Of a DNA stretch of 64,000 nucleotides, positions 8,536 to 17,136 are shown piece by piece. Within the stretch, counting starts at the first letter, position 1. The number at the start of each line of letters is the position of its first letter. The notes below the pieces were generated by a model that ran no database searches, had not been told where the DNA came from, and saw only the letters and a list, made by a program, of their open reading frames with translations. Both the position numbers and the translations under genes were made by a program. Source of the DNA: an uncultured Pontibacter sp. (GTDB lineage Bacteria > Bacteroidota > Bacteroidia > Cytophagales > Hymenobacteraceae); contig CANMMP010000001.1 in the NCBI GenBank assembly GCA_947499125.1, positions 1 through 64,000 on the forward strand, read 5' to 3'.

Positions 8536-8616
8536 TGTCATCCCGAGCGAAGCCGAGGGATCTTATATGTCCACTTTGTAGCTGTATAAGATTTCTCGAC
8601 TGCGCTCGAAATGACA
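8536..8616. repeat. Palindromic intergenic repeat (family 1, copy A) between trpG and trpD
   Basis: The arms TGTCATcccGAGCG and CGCTCgaaATGACA, with inner complementary CGAG/CTCG and ATCT/AGAT blocks, fold into one long interrupted hairpin of 81 bp. The right arm (AGATTTCTCG ... GCTCGAAATGACA) is nearly identical to the right arm of the element at 42117-42191, so this is a dispersed family. The ATG inside the right arm (8611) is not the trpD start. Confidence 0.85.
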
Positions 8617-8628
8617 AAATGTATAAAC

Positions 8629-9639
8629 ATGAAAGAGATACTAAACCATTTATTCGAACATAAAACGCTGAGCAAGGAGCAGGCGCGGGAGGTGCTGGTG
8701 AATATTGCTTCTGGCAAGTACAACCATAACCAGATCTCGAGCTTCCTGACGGTATACATGATGCGCAGCATTACAGTGGATGAGTTGGAGGGCTTCCGAA
8801 ATGCACTTCTGGAGCTTTGCCACCGTGTAGACTTAAGCGCTTATAATCCGATTGACCTTTGCGGTACGGGCGGAGACGGTAAGGATACATTTAACATCTC
8901 CACGCTATCATCTTTTGTGGTGGCAGCCAATGGCATACCAGTCGCGAAACATGGCAACTACGGTGTGTCGTCTTCCTGCGGTTCATCCAACGTACTCGAG
9001 GCGCTGGGAATAAAGTTTACCACAGATACAGATGCCCTGGAGCGTAGCATAGACAACTATAATATTTGTTTCCTGCACGCACCGCTGTTTCACCCGGCCA
9101 TGAAAAGTGTTGGCCCTATCCGGAAAGACCTTGCCGTAAAGACCTTTTTTAACATGCTCGGACCGATGGTAAATCCTGCTTTCCCGAAACTACAGATGGT
9201 GGGCGTTTATAGTCTTGAACTGGCCCGCATGTATAGTTACCTATACCAGCAGCAGCCTGAAGTTAAGTACAGCATCATCCATAGTTTAGATGGCTACGAC
9301 GAAATTTCCCTGACCAGTCCGTTTAAAGTTATTTCCGATAAGGAAGAATCACTGCTGGATGCAGAAGCTCTTGGTTTAGCAAGGCTGCAACATGAACAGA
9401 TAAAAGGCGGAGCAGGTGTAACCGAGTCGGCTGAGATTTTTGTGAAGGTGCTGAAAGGAGAAGGAACAGCTGCCCAAAATGCTGTAGTTGCTGCTAATGC
9501 AGGAATGGCCATCCAATGTGCGCGGCCTGAATTCAAAACGAAAGATGCTGTTGCGTTGGCTAAAGAAACACTTGAATCAGGTAAGGCTTATAGTTTATTT
9601 AGCAAGTTAATAAATGATAAAAATGTGGTAGCGGTTTAA
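8629..9639 (+). CDS. trpD: Anthranilate phosphoribosyltransferase
   Basis: TrpD transfers the phosphoribosyl group of PRPP to anthranilate. The chosen start gives 336 residues beginning MKEILNHLFEHK, the usual TrpD N-terminus. The upstream in-frame ATG at 8611 lies in the arm of a repeat element and would add an unrelated MTKCIN extension. Motifs: CGTGGDGKDTFNIST (PRPP pyrophosphate site, about residue 80), AKHGNYGVSSSCGSSNVLEALG, and FLHAPLFHPAMKSVGPIRKDL with the anthranilate-contact region. The palindromic element upstream may affect trpD translation or message stability, since it falls inside the operon. Confidence 0.95.
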   Translation: MKEILNHLFEHKTLSKEQAREVLVNIASGKYNHNQISSFLTVYMMRSITVDELEGFRNALLELCHRVDLSAYNPIDLCGTGGDGKDTFNISTLSSFVVAANGIPVAKHGNYGVSSSCGSSNVLEALGIKFTTDTDALERSIDNYNICFLHAPLFHPAMKSVGPIRKDLAVKTFFNMLGPMVNPAFPKLQMVGVYSLELARMYSYLYQQQPEVKYSIIHSLDGYDEISLTSPFKVISDKEESLLDAEALGLARLQHEQIKGGAGVTESAEIFVKVLKGEGTAAQNAVVAANAGMAIQCARPEFKTKDAVALAKETLESGKAYSLFSKLINDKNVVAV

Positions 9640-9680
9640 TTTTTTAATCTCTACAACTCCAAACTTTCAAATTAAAAGTC

Positions 9681-10496
9681 ATGAATATACTAGACGAAAT
9701 AATTGCTCATAAATACAAAGAAGTAGCCGAACGCAAAGAGCTGTATCCTGTGAAATTACTGGAGAAAAGCCTGTACTTCGAAACACCTTGCCTGTCGCTG
9801 GAGCGTTACCTGTTGCGCCCTGATAAAAGCGGCATCATAGCCGAGATCAAACGGAAGTCTCCGTCTAAAGGCGATATCAATCCCTACGTTTCGGTAGAAC
9901 GCACTTCCATCGGTTACATGCAGGCAGGTGCTTCTGCATTATCAATCCTGACAGACTCTAACTATTTTGGAGGGAAGAACGAAGACCTGACTATCGCCCG
10001 AAAATTCAATTACTGCCCGATCCTGCGCAAAGACTTTACGGTGGATGAATACCAGATCGTGGAAGCGAAATCTATCGGTGCGGATGCTATACTTTTAATT
10101 GCTGCTGCCCTGGAACCTGCGCGGTTAAAAGAACTCGCCGCTTTTGCTCGTTCATTGGGTTTAGAAGTGCTGCTGGAAGTTCATAACAAAGAAGAACTTG
10201 ACGAGTCGTTGAATGAGCATGTAACTATAGTTGGCGTTAATAACCGCAACCTGAAAACATTTAAGACTGATATAGGCTTATCCTTTGAACTGGCTCAGTA
10301 TATTCCACAGGGCATTACCAAGGTTTCTGAAAGTGGTTTAAGCCAGACGCAGACGCTGGTGGATTTGCAACAGGCAGGCTACAATGGTTTCCTCATCGGG
10401 GAGACCTTTATGACTGATAGTCGTCCTGAGCGTGCTGCAGCAGCTTTCATAAAAGAACTACGTCAACTTCAGGAGCTAAAACAACAAGTAGCATGA
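9681..10496 (+). CDS. trpC: Indole-3-glycerol phosphate synthase
   Basis: TrpC closes the indole ring of carboxyphenylamino-deoxyribulose phosphate. The 271-residue TIM barrel shows the canonical strand motifs IIAEIKRKSPSKGDI (catalytic Lys), LSILTDSNYFGG, PILRKDFTVDEYQI (catalytic Lys), ADAILLIAA, LEVLLEVHN (catalytic Glu), VGVNNRNLKTF and KVSESGLS. It overlaps trpF by 4 bases (ATGA), so the two are translationally coupled but not fused as in enterobacteria. Upstream, 41 bases of AT-rich spacer separate it from trpD. Confidence 0.96.
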   Translation: MNILDEIIAHKYKEVAERKELYPVKLLEKSLYFETPCLSLERYLLRPDKSGIIAEIKRKSPSKGDINPYVSVERTSIGYMQAGASALSILTDSNYFGGKNEDLTIARKFNYCPILRKDFTVDEYQIVEAKSIGADAILLIAAALEPARLKELAAFARSLGLEVLLEVHNKEELDESLNEHVTIVGVNNRNLKTFKTDIGLSFELAQYIPQGITKVSESGLSQTQTLVDLQQAGYNGFLIGETFMTDSRPERAAAAFIKELRQLQELKQQVA

Positions 10497-11125
10497 AGGT
10501 AAAAGTTTGCGGCATGCGCGACCCGGAGAATATAAGGCAGATTGCAGCATTTGAGCCAGACTTTATGGGCTTTATTTTTTACGAAGGCTCCAAACGCTAC
10601 TGTCAAAACTATATTACTCCAGATATTTTGGCGGAGTTGCCGGCAACTATAAAAAAAGTAGGTGTATTTGTGAATGAAACTACGGAAACTATACTGCAGA
10701 CCGTCTGCAAATATAAACTGGACATGGTGCAACTGCACGGCCGAGAAACTCCCAGACATTGCCAGGAGATTAAAGACTCCGGACTTGAAGTGATAAAGGC
10801 GTTTTCTGTAGATGACAATTTCGTGTTTGAGAGTACGCTGCTCTATGAGCAAGGCTGTGATTATTTTCTGTTCGACACCCGCGGCAATAACTATGGCGGC
10901 AACGGTACTGTTTTCGATTGGGAAATCTTAAAAGGTTATTTATCAAATAAACCTTACTTCCTGAGCGGAGGCCTGAACCTGGAGAACCTGAAGAGCAGGG
11001 AATTTGAAAGAATCCGGCCCAAGCCTTTTGCTATTGACGTGAACAGCGGCTTCGAACTGGAGCTGGGGTTGAAGGATGTGGAGAAGGTGAAGGAGCTGAT
11101 TAGCTTTATAAAGGAAAAGAATTAA
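10493..11125 (+). CDS. trpF: Phosphoribosylanthranilate isomerase
   Basis: TrpF isomerises N-(5'-phosphoribosyl)anthranilate by Amadori rearrangement. The 210-residue TIM barrel begins [14 protein letters not shown] with the catalytic cysteine at residue 6. It continues [38 protein letters not shown], the catalytic Asp strand [31 protein letters not shown] and DVNSGFE. The start overlaps the trpC stop. A palindromic element fills most of the gap between trpF and trpB. Confidence 0.96.
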   Translation: MKVKVCGMRDPENIRQIAAFEPDFMGFIFYEGSKRYCQNYITPDILAELPATIKKVGVFVNETTETILQTVCKYKLDMVQLHGRETPRHCQEIKDSGLEVIKAFSVDDNFVFESTLLYEQGCDYFLFDTRGNNYGGNGTVFDWEILKGYLSNKPYFLSGGLNLENLKSREFERIRPKPFAIDVNSGFELELGLKDVEKVKELISFIKEKN

Positions 11126-11133
11126 TAAACATT

Positions 11134-11213
11134 AACCCACCCCTAACCCCTCCGAGGAGGGGAATAAGTACTCATTATAAATCCCCTCCTTGGAGGGGCA
11201 GGGGTGGGTTTTT
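11134..11213. repeat. C-rich/G-rich palindromic repeat (family 2) between trpF and trpB
   Basis: AACCCACCCCTaaCCCCTCC at the left matches GGAGGGGcaGGGGTGGGTT at the right, with an inner CCGAGGAGGGGAA / CCCCTCCTTGG pairing. The whole element of about 80 bp folds as one hairpin and ends in five T residues, so on the + strand it could also act as a partial terminator inside the trp operon. Its sequence is unrelated to the family at 8536 and 42117. Confidence 0.85.
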
Positions 11214-11229
11214 ACATCAGAAGATAACC

Positions 11230-12420
11230 ATGAACTATAATGTAGACGATAACGGCTTTTACGGCAAATTTGGGGGTGCTTATGTACCCGAAATGCTGTA
11301 CCAGAATGTGGAAGAGCTGCGCCAGAATTACCTGAAGATCATGGCAGAGCCGGAGTTTCAGGAAGAAATGCAGTTGCTGCTGAAAGATTATGTTGGCCGT
11401 CCTACGCCGCTATACTTCGCCAAACGCCTTTCCGAAAAGTATAATACCAACATTTACCTCAAGCGAGAAGACCTGAACCACACCGGAGCGCACAAAATTA
11501 ACAACACAGTTGGCCAGATTTTAATGGCGAAGCGATTGGGCAAAAAACGCATTATTGCTGAAACCGGTGCAGGACAACATGGGGTAGCCACAGCTACAGT
11601 TTGTGCTTTAATGGGGCTGGAGTGCATCGTGTATATGGGTGAAGTTGACATTGAACGACAGGCGCCTAATGTAGCCAGGATGAAAATGTTAGGTGCTACT
11701 GTAGTGCCAGCCACGAGTGGTAGTAAAACTCTGAAAGACGCCACCAACGAAGCCATCCGCGACTGGATCAATAACCCGGAAGATACTTATTACATTATCG
11801 GTTCTGTGGTTGGCCCTCACCCGTACCCGGATATGGTGGCCCGTTTTCAGTCGGTGATTTCAGAAGAAATTAAGGCGCAGTTGAAGGAGAAAACCGGCAC
11901 CGAGAACCCGGATTATGTAGTGGCATGTGTAGGCGGTGGCAGCAACGCAGCGGGTGCTTTTTACCATTACCTGGATACTCCTGAAGTGAAACTGGTAGCC
12001 GTAGAGGCGGCTGGTTTAGGTGTAGATTCCGGTGAGTCGGCAGCTACTTCAGTATTAGGTCGTGAAGGTATTATACATGGCAGCCGCACCTTGCTAATGC
12101 AGACAGAAGACGGCCAGGTAACAGAGCCATATTCTATTTCGGCTGGACTGGATTACCCAGGTGTTGGGCCGTTGCACGCGCATCTGCACCAATCCGGCAG
12201 AGCAATATTTGAAAGTATAACCGACGACGAAGCGCTGCAGGCTGTGCTGGAACTGACAAGGCTGGAAGGCATTATTCCTGCCCTGGAAAGTGCGCACGCC
12301 CTGGCTGCACTTGGCCGCATCGGGGCAAAGCCGGATGAAGTTATAGTTGTAAACCTATCAGGCCGCGGCGATAAAGATTTAACCACCTATTTAGACAGAT
12401 TTGAGCTGCATGGAAAATAG
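11230..12420 (+). CDS. trpB: Tryptophan synthase beta chain
   Basis: The beta subunit joins indole with serine, using PLP, and receives indole through a tunnel from TrpA. The 396-residue protein has [10 protein letters not shown] at the start, [14 protein letters not shown], the PLP lysine in [11 protein letters not shown] (about residue 88), [14 protein letters not shown] (catalytic Glu), the phosphate loop [12 protein letters not shown], and [11 protein letters not shown]. This is the TrpB1 type that partners TrpA. It overlaps trpA by 11 bases. The gene order E-G-D-C-F-B-A is complete. Confidence 0.97.
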   Translation: MNYNVDDNGFYGKFGGAYVPEMLYQNVEELRQNYLKIMAEPEFQEEMQLLLKDYVGRPTPLYFAKRLSEKYNTNIYLKREDLNHTGAHKINNTVGQILMAKRLGKKRIIAETGAGQHGVATATVCALMGLECIVYMGEVDIERQAPNVARMKMLGATVVPATSGSKTLKDATNEAIRDWINNPEDTYYIIGSVVGPHPYPDMVARFQSVISEEIKAQLKEKTGTENPDYVVACVGGGSNAAGAFYHYLDTPEVKLVAVEAAGLGVDSGESAATSVLGREGIIHGSRTLLMQTEDGQVTEPYSISAGLDYPGVGPLHAHLHQSGRAIFESITDDEALQAVLELTRLEGIIPALESAHALAALGRIGAKPDEVIVVNLSGRGDKDLTTYLDRFELHGK

Positions 12421-13186
12421 AATCAAGGCTCTTTTCGAGCAAAAGCTACAGGGACTGCTGTCGGTGTACTTCACGGCCGGTTATCCTAATTTGGAAGATA
12501 GCGTTCCGATCATCCTGGAACTGGAAAAAAATGGCGTAGACCTGATAGAAGTGGGTATGCCTTTTTCAGACCCTCTGGCCGACGGACCAACTATACAGCA
12601 GAGCAGCGAAGTTGCCCTGCGCAATGGAATGACCATTCCGAAACTGTTTGAGCAGTTGAAAGGTATCCGCCAGCACACCCAGATACCATTAGTACTAATG
12701 GGTTACCTGAACCCGGTGATGCAGTACGGCATGGATCGATTCTTACAGAAAGCCAAAGAGATCGGCATAGATGGCATTATTCTTCCGGACCTGCCTTTAT
12801 CAGACTATGTGCGGGAATACAAGGCTATGTTTGAGCAGAATAACCTGAGCAAGATATTCCTGATAACGCCACATACACCAGAACAACGCATCCGCGAGAT
12901 CGACAGCCACACGAATGGTTTTGTGTACATGGTTTCGTCGGCGTCGGTAACAGGCAGCACCAATGGTAATGCAGTAGTCAACACCGATTATTTTGAGCGG
13001 GTAGGGCAGATGGGGCTTCGTAATCCGGGCATGATCGGTTTCGGCATACATAACCGCGACACGTTTTCGCAGGCCTGTAACCATGCACGCGGTGCTATCA
13101 TTGGTAGTGCCTTTATAAAGGCGCTGGCCCAGGAAGGTAGTCTGCAGCAAAACATCCAGACATTTATCCAAAGCATTAAACAATAA
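12410..13186 (+). CDS. trpA: Tryptophan synthase alpha chain
   Basis: TrpA cleaves indole-3-glycerol phosphate to indole and glyceraldehyde 3-phosphate. The ATG at 12410 ([12 protein letters not shown], 258 residues) is preferred over the TTG at 12401; it lies within the last codons of trpB, an 11-base overlap typical of coupled trpBA pairs. Motifs: [12 protein letters not shown], the catalytic Glu in [20 protein letters not shown] together with the second catalytic acid Asp of [19 protein letters not shown], and [10 protein letters not shown] for the phosphate site. The gene ends two bases before the DAHP synthase. Confidence 0.96.
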   Translation: MENRIKALFEQKLQGLLSVYFTAGYPNLEDSVPIILELEKNGVDLIEVGMPFSDPLADGPTIQQSSEVALRNGMTIPKLFEQLKGIRQHTQIPLVLMGYLNPVMQYGMDRFLQKAKEIGIDGIILPDLPLSDYVREYKAMFEQNNLSKIFLITPHTPEQRIREIDSHTNGFVYMVSSASVTGSTNGNAVVNTDYFERVGQMGLRNPGMIGFGIHNRDTFSQACNHARGAIIGSAFIKALAQEGSLQQNIQTFIQSIKQ

Positions 13187-13188
13187 TT

Positions 13189-14199
13189 ATGATCATACAA
13201 TTGCAGCAAGGTATACCTGCTGAACTCAAAGAGAACATCCTTCAGCAGATAAAGGCTGTCGGTTTTAAAGGGAATGAAGTACTAACCCAGGAAGGGCATT
13301 ATATAGTTGGTATAGGCAAAAAGGATTTCGATATACGAACTATAGGCCAGATACCTGGCGTGGCAGACATTCATCGTGTGTCGGATGAATATAAACTGAT
13401 CTCCCGCAAATGGAAAGTTGAGCCGACCCGTATTGATCTGGGCGATGGCGTAGTGATTGGTGAAGGACAGTTCAGCATCATGGCAGGTCCGTGCTCTATC
13501 GAAAGTGAAAAGCAGATCGAGCTGGTGGTGCAGCACCTGGTTGAGAACAACGTGAAGATCATGCGTGGCGGCGTGTTCAAACCGCGTAGTTCACCTTATG
13601 CTTTCCGTGGTCTGGGACTGGAAGGCTTGCAGATGTTTCACCGCATTTGTCGCGAAAATGGCATCAAGATCATAACTGAAGTGATGCAGGTTTCTCAAAT
13701 TGAGGATATGGTTGATTTTGTAGATGTATTCCAGGTTGGAGCCCGCAACAGCCAGAACTTTAACTTGCTTGACTCTTTAGGCGAAGCGCAGAAACCGGTG
13801 TTACTGAAACGTGGAATTTCCGGAACTATAGAAGAGCTGTTACAGGCCGCAGAGTACATTTTCTCTAATGGCAACGATAAGATCATGCTGTGCGAACGCG
13901 GCATCAGATCTTACGAAAATGCTTACCGCAATGTGCTGGACCTGAATGCTGTACCAGTGCTAAAAGCCAAAACCCACCTGCCGGTTATAGTTGATCCATC
14001 ACATGGAATAGGTCTGCGCGATTATGTAGAAGAGATGTCGTTGGCAGCGGTAATGGCCGGAGCTGATGGTGTGATCTACGAGACTCATCAAAAGCCGGAA
14101 GAAGCTTTTTCAGATGGTCAGCAGACGGTGAATTTTAAAGAATCGGAGAGGCTGATAAGAAGAATGCGACAGGCTTATAGTTTGCGGGAGAGTTTTTAG
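13189..14199 (+). CDS. 3-deoxy-7-phosphoheptulonate (DAHP) synthase, type I-beta with N-terminal ferredoxin-like domain
   Basis: DAHP synthase starts the shikimate pathway from phosphoenolpyruvate and erythrose 4-phosphate. Residues 1-70 form the small ferredoxin-like regulatory domain of the Thermotoga-type enzymes. The TIM barrel follows, with IMAGPCSIESEKQI, MRGGVFKPRSSPYAFRGLG, EVMQVSQIEDM, VGARNSQNFNLL, LLKRGISGTIEE, ERGIRSYENAYRN, and the metal-site strand PVIVDPSHGIGLR. It follows trpA after two bases and so should be co-expressed under the Trp attenuator, raising chorismate supply when tryptophan is short. The family is named aroF or aroG in different genomes, so no symbol is assigned. 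No chorismate mutase domain is present. Confidence 0.93.
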   Translation: MIIQLQQGIPAELKENILQQIKAVGFKGNEVLTQEGHYIVGIGKKDFDIRTIGQIPGVADIHRVSDEYKLISRKWKVEPTRIDLGDGVVIGEGQFSIMAGPCSIESEKQIELVVQHLVENNVKIMRGGVFKPRSSPYAFRGLGLEGLQMFHRICRENGIKIITEVMQVSQIEDMVDFVDVFQVGARNSQNFNLLDSLGEAQKPVLLKRGISGTIEELLQAAEYIFSNGNDKIMLCERGIRSYENAYRNVLDLNAVPVLKAKTHLPVIVDPSHGIGLRDYVEEMSLAAVMAGADGVIYETHQKPEEAFSDGQQTVNFKESERLIRRMRQAYSLRESF

Positions 14200-14210
14200 G
14201 TTAAAAGAAA

Positions 14211-14321
14211 AGTCCCCCTTTGAAGGGGGTAGAGGGATGTTCTTCATGCATGAGTAAACACCCCTATTGACCAACGGTCGCAAGTTTCGAACTCTCGTTC
14301 TCACTTGTCCTCAAGGGGACA
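14211..14321. repeat. Palindromic G/C-run element downstream of the trp operon
   Basis: AGTCCCC at the left and GGGGACA at the right form the ends of an element of about 110 bp. Its left part is itself a small hairpin (CCCCC-TTTGAA-GGGGG, 14214-14229). The inner arms match less well than in the other elements, so the boundaries are approximate. No gene was seen in it. Confidence 0.5.
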
Positions 14322-14344
14322 GTCTTAGTTACGTTTGAAATAAA

Positions 14345-14386
14345 AAGCCCGGTACAATTCGTTTGTACCGGGCTTCTTGTTTTTAG
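14345..14386. terminator. Bidirectional terminator between trp operon and S9 peptidase
   Basis: AAGCCCGGTACAA (14345-14357) pairs with TTGTACCGGGCTT (14363-14375) across TTCGT. T-rich runs follow on the + strand (CTTGTTTTT) and on the - strand (TTTTTA), so it can serve the converging trp and peptidase transcripts. Confidence 0.9.
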
Positions 14387-16428
14387 TTATTAGTTGGTTT
14401 CAATGTTTCATCTAACCATTTGAAGAACTCACGCTGCCAAACGATGGCATTCTGCGGTTGTAGTACCCAGTGGTTTTCGTCTGGCAAGTATAGTAACTTA
14501 CTTTTGATGCCTTTCAGTTGTGCTAACTGGAACGCTTGTAAACCCTGCTCAATACCAACCCGGAAATCCTGTCCACCCTGAACTATAAAGATTGGTGTAT
14601 CCCATTTATTAGCGTGCTCGATCGGGTTGAATTCTTTGTAGGTTTGCGGCGCTTTGTTTTCCCAGTAAGGCCCTTTCAGTTCGTTGTTTGCAAAGAAAAG
14701 CTCTTCAGTTGTGCCGTACCAGCTGCGCATATCAAACAGGCCATCGTGGGCAATAAAAGTCTTGAAACGACCTTCGTGCAGACCTGCCAGCATAAATACA
14801 GAGTAGCCGCCGTAACTTGCACCCACCGCGCCTAGTCTGTCTTTGTCTACATAGTTCTCTTTGGCCAGGTCATCAATGGCAGAAAGGTAATCGCGTATAG
14901 GTTGGCCACCCCAGTCACCACTTATCTGGCGGTTCCACTCATCGCCATGGCCTGGCATACCGCGTCTGTTTGGCGCAATAACAATGTAGCCATTGGCAGC
15001 CATCAGCTGCATGTTCCAGCGGTAAGAGTAGAATTGCGTTAACGCCGACTGCGGACCACCCTGGCAGTAAAGCAGTGTCGGGTATTTTTTATTCGGATCG
15101 AAGTTTGGCGGATAAACCACCCACGAGAACAGGTCTTTACCATCGCTGGCTTTGGTGATGCGTGGCTCTACTTTGCTTTTCTCTAATTTGCTGTAGATCG
15201 GCTCGTTTACATTGGTTAGCTGCGTCAGGTTACCAGATTTCAGATCAACACGGTAAACTTCCGGCGCGTGATTCATGTCGGTGCGCGTCAAGATCAGGTT
15301 GTTGCCCGATTGCCCAATTATACCGTTCACATCAAACTGTCCTTTGGTTACCTGTCTGATGCTTTTAGCAGAGAACTTGCCGAGGTTTTTAGGAAGTGCA
15401 ATTTCATATAGTTGGATGGTGCCTTTAGTAGGGGCTACAAACCATATTTTACTGCCATCTTTGCTCCAGGTAAAGGAATTTATAGTTTCGTCCCAGTTTT
15501 TAGTCAGGTTGAATTTCTCACCTGATCTTGTATCCTGTACGATCAGCTCGTTCTGGTCGGCTTCATTTCCGTCTTCGTCCATCGCCAGCCAGGCCAGTTT
15601 AGAACCGTCGGTGCTGAACTCCGGATGCGTATCGTAGCCTTTGTTGTCTTCTGTCAGGTTGGTTGTTTTGCCAGTAGCCAGATCGTAACGGTAGATGTCG
15701 GTATTGGTGCTTACAGCGTATTCTTTTCCGAATTTCTTCTTGGTTACGTAAAGTATCGCTTTGCTGTCCGGCGTCCAAATCATGTCTTCCTTACCACCGA
15801 AAGGCATTTGCGGCGCATCGTGCGGTTCGCCTTTCATGATATCGGTTGGAGTGCCCAGTTTTCCATCGTTATAGGTCGCAACGAAAACGTGACTGAATTT
15901 ACCATCTTCCCAGGTATCCCAATGGCGGTAGTTCAGGTCGTCGTACACGTAAGCGTTGGCTTTCTTCAACTCAGGGTACATATCAGAACTGTGTACTTTC
16001 TTTACTTCCACCTCGCGTGAGAACATGACGTGCTTGCCATCCGGTGAGAAGCGAATATTACTGAGTCCGCCTTCAACATTGGTGAGTTGTTTCGGTTCAC
16101 CTTTGCCACCGGTTAGTTGCCAAAGTTGCCCTTTATGCAGGTAAAGTATAGTTCCGGTTTTATCTATGTGCACTACACTTTCGCCACCTTTTGCAGAAGT
16201 TAGTTGCGTTGGTTTACCGCCGGTTGCAGGAATGCTGTAGAGATTGCGCTCGCTGCTGTTCTCATCCATGTTAACGTAGCTCACGCCATATATCACCGAT
16301 TTTCCGTCGGGTGTAACCGCTTCAGCTGAAACACGCCCCAGTTTCCAGAGCAGTTCCGGGGTCATGCGCTGTTGTGCCTGCGCCATACCCACGGCAAACA
16401 CTCCAGCAAGTACAAGTATCTTTTTCAT
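14383..16428 (-). CDS. Secreted S9 family prolyl oligopeptidase / acylaminoacyl peptidase
   Basis: A 681-residue serine peptidase with a cleavable signal peptide (MKKILVLAGVFAVGMAQAQQ). Residues about 30-400 form a beta-propeller of TolB/PD40-type repeats (for example SPDGKHVMFSRE, TPDSKAILYVTKK, STDGSKLAWLAMD). The C-terminal alpha/beta hydrolase domain contains the nucleophile in GASYGGYS, the Asp in VQGGQDFRVG and the His in DENHWVLQP. It probably degrades short peptides in the periplasm or outside the cell. A TACATTTG -7 element on the minus strand (16433-16440) sits four bases before the ATG, so the message may be leaderless. It is convergent with the trp operon and shares its terminator. 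Confidence 0.93.
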   Translation of the reverse strand: MKKILVLAGVFAVGMAQAQQRMTPELLWKLGRVSAEAVTPDGKSVIYGVSYVNMDENSSERNLYSIPATGGKPTQLTSAKGGESVVHIDKTGTILYLHKGQLWQLTGGKGEPKQLTNVEGGLSNIRFSPDGKHVMFSREVEVKKVHSSDMYPELKKANAYVYDDLNYRHWDTWEDGKFSHVFVATYNDGKLGTPTDIMKGEPHDAPQMPFGGKEDMIWTPDSKAILYVTKKKFGKEYAVSTNTDIYRYDLATGKTTNLTEDNKGYDTHPEFSTDGSKLAWLAMDEDGNEADQNELIVQDTRSGEKFNLTKNWDETINSFTWSKDGSKIWFVAPTKGTIQLYEIALPKNLGKFSAKSIRQVTKGQFDVNGIIGQSGNNLILTRTDMNHAPEVYRVDLKSGNLTQLTNVNEPIYSKLEKSKVEPRITKASDGKDLFSWVVYPPNFDPNKKYPTLLYCQGGPQSALTQFYSYRWNMQLMAANGYIVIAPNRRGMPGHGDEWNRQISGDWGGQPIRDYLSAIDDLAKENYVDKDRLGAVGASYGGYSVFMLAGLHEGRFKTFIAHDGLFDMRSWYGTTEELFFANNELKGPYWENKAPQTYKEFNPIEHANKWDTPIFIVQGGQDFRVGIEQGLQAFQLAQLKGIKSKLLYLPDENHWVLQPQNAIVWQREFFKWLDETLKPTNN

Positions 16429-16432
16429 ATTC

Positions 16433-16440
16433 CAAATGTA
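16433..16440 (-). promoter_or_regulatory. -7 promoter element of the S9 peptidase
   Basis: Read on the minus strand the bases are TACATTTG, an exact TANNTTTG. The gene's ATG (16428) follows after only four bases. A -33 TTTG was not found, so this is moderate evidence. Confidence 0.5.
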
Positions 16441-16528
16441 ACCTAAATGCCGCTATTTATAAATCGACTTTTCAAGTATATCTGATAAAGAAACCTGCAA
16501 AAAGTATGGTTTTATAGTTTGGGTAACC

Positions 16529-16536
16529 TATATTTG
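16529..16536 (+). promoter_or_regulatory. -7 promoter element of his operon 2
   Basis: TATATTTG is an exact TANNTTTG match. The His leader ATG begins five bases later (16542), about where transcription should start, which again suggests a leaderless leader peptide. The -33 region is only a partial match. Confidence 0.6.
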
Positions 16537-16541
16537 CAGCA

Positions 16542-16625
16542 ATGAAAGGCACCATGGCTCATATGCACCATCATCATGCACGAAGCAAAAGTTTCGGAGC
16601 CGCCTGTCTACTGATTAAGCTATAG
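16542..16625 (+). CDS. hisL: His operon leader peptide 2 (27 aa, HMHHHH)
   Basis: The peptide MKGTMAHMHHHHARSKS contains five His in six residues near its N-terminus and ends at TAG (16623-16625). A rho-independent terminator follows 20 bases later. It is a second His-sensing leader, not homologous in sequence to the one at 1747, and serves the hisH-A-F-IE half of the pathway. Confidence 0.9.
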   Translation: MKGTMAHMHHHHARSKSFGAACLLIKL

Positions 16626-16678
16626 TATCAAACTATAAATATTCAAAAGCCTGACTCCGAATAGAGTCAGGCTTTTTT
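16593..16678 (+). terminator. his attenuator 2: antiterminator and terminator
   Basis: Terminator: AAAAGCCTGACTC (16645-16657) pairs with GAGTCAGGCTTTT (16664-16676), followed by more T. The segment TTCGGAG (16593-16599), still inside the leader ORF, is complementary to CTCCGAA (16655-16661), which spans the end of the terminator 5' arm and the loop, so it can act as antiterminator when ribosomes stall at the His codons upstream. Confidence 0.85.
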
Positions 16679-16698
16679 GTTTTGAAAAACAAGACACG

Positions 16699-17055
16699 AT
16701 GGTTTTAGATTATATATTTTTTGAACTGATAAAGAATTCTGTAAAGAATGGTGGAAAGGGCTATCACTATTCACTGCGCTTAGTATTCTTTGTCTTTTTT
16801 CTAAATTTTATGACCGTGTATTTGTGTGTGGAAGAAGTGATGAAGCGCTTCAACTATATGTTATTTTATGATGTGCTTTATTGGTTTTTACTATCAATGG
16901 CCTTATCAGGTATTTATACTCTAAGTGCACATTTACGGAAAGATAAAATTATCAAAAGACATTATAATGATACTTTTAGCGGTTTCACTTTTATGGTTTC
17001 TTATTCTGTGTTTAGTCTAATCTGCTTCTTTATAATAGTTTCAGCTAATAGTTAA
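16699..17055 (+). CDS. Orphan small membrane protein, first gene behind His attenuator 2
   Basis: I do not recognise this 118-residue protein. Three hydrophobic segments are visible (about residues 28-47, 55-75 and 92-115) with a basic loop HLRKDKIIKRHYND between the second and third, so an inner-membrane location is likely. The gene is markedly AT-richer than the his genes around it and lacks their AACTATAG-type motifs, which suggests later acquisition. It lies 20 bases after the attenuator terminator and 81 bases before hisH, so it should be transcribed under histidine control. Whether it has any role in histidine metabolism or transport is unknown. Confidence 0.65.
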   Translation: MVLDYIFFELIKNSVKNGGKGYHYSLRLVFFVFFLNFMTVYLCVEEVMKRFNYMLFYDVLYWFLLSMALSGIYTLSAHLRKDKIIKRHYNDTFSGFTFMVSYSVFSLICFFIIVSANS

Positions 17056-17136
17056 ATACAGCATTAAATGATATTTTTTATGGTTGTAGCACTGTTGCAT
17101 TCATAATTCGTAATTTCTAATATATAATTATAAAGA

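Noticed and set aside
8611..8628. Alternative trpD start at 8611
   Set aside because: The ATG belongs to the arm of the palindromic repeat and would add residues absent from TrpD proteins; 8629 fits the family start.
16542..16625. His-tag contamination of a cloned sequence
   Set aside because: HMHHHH is followed by a proper terminator and antiterminator in front of his genes, so it is a natural leader peptide.
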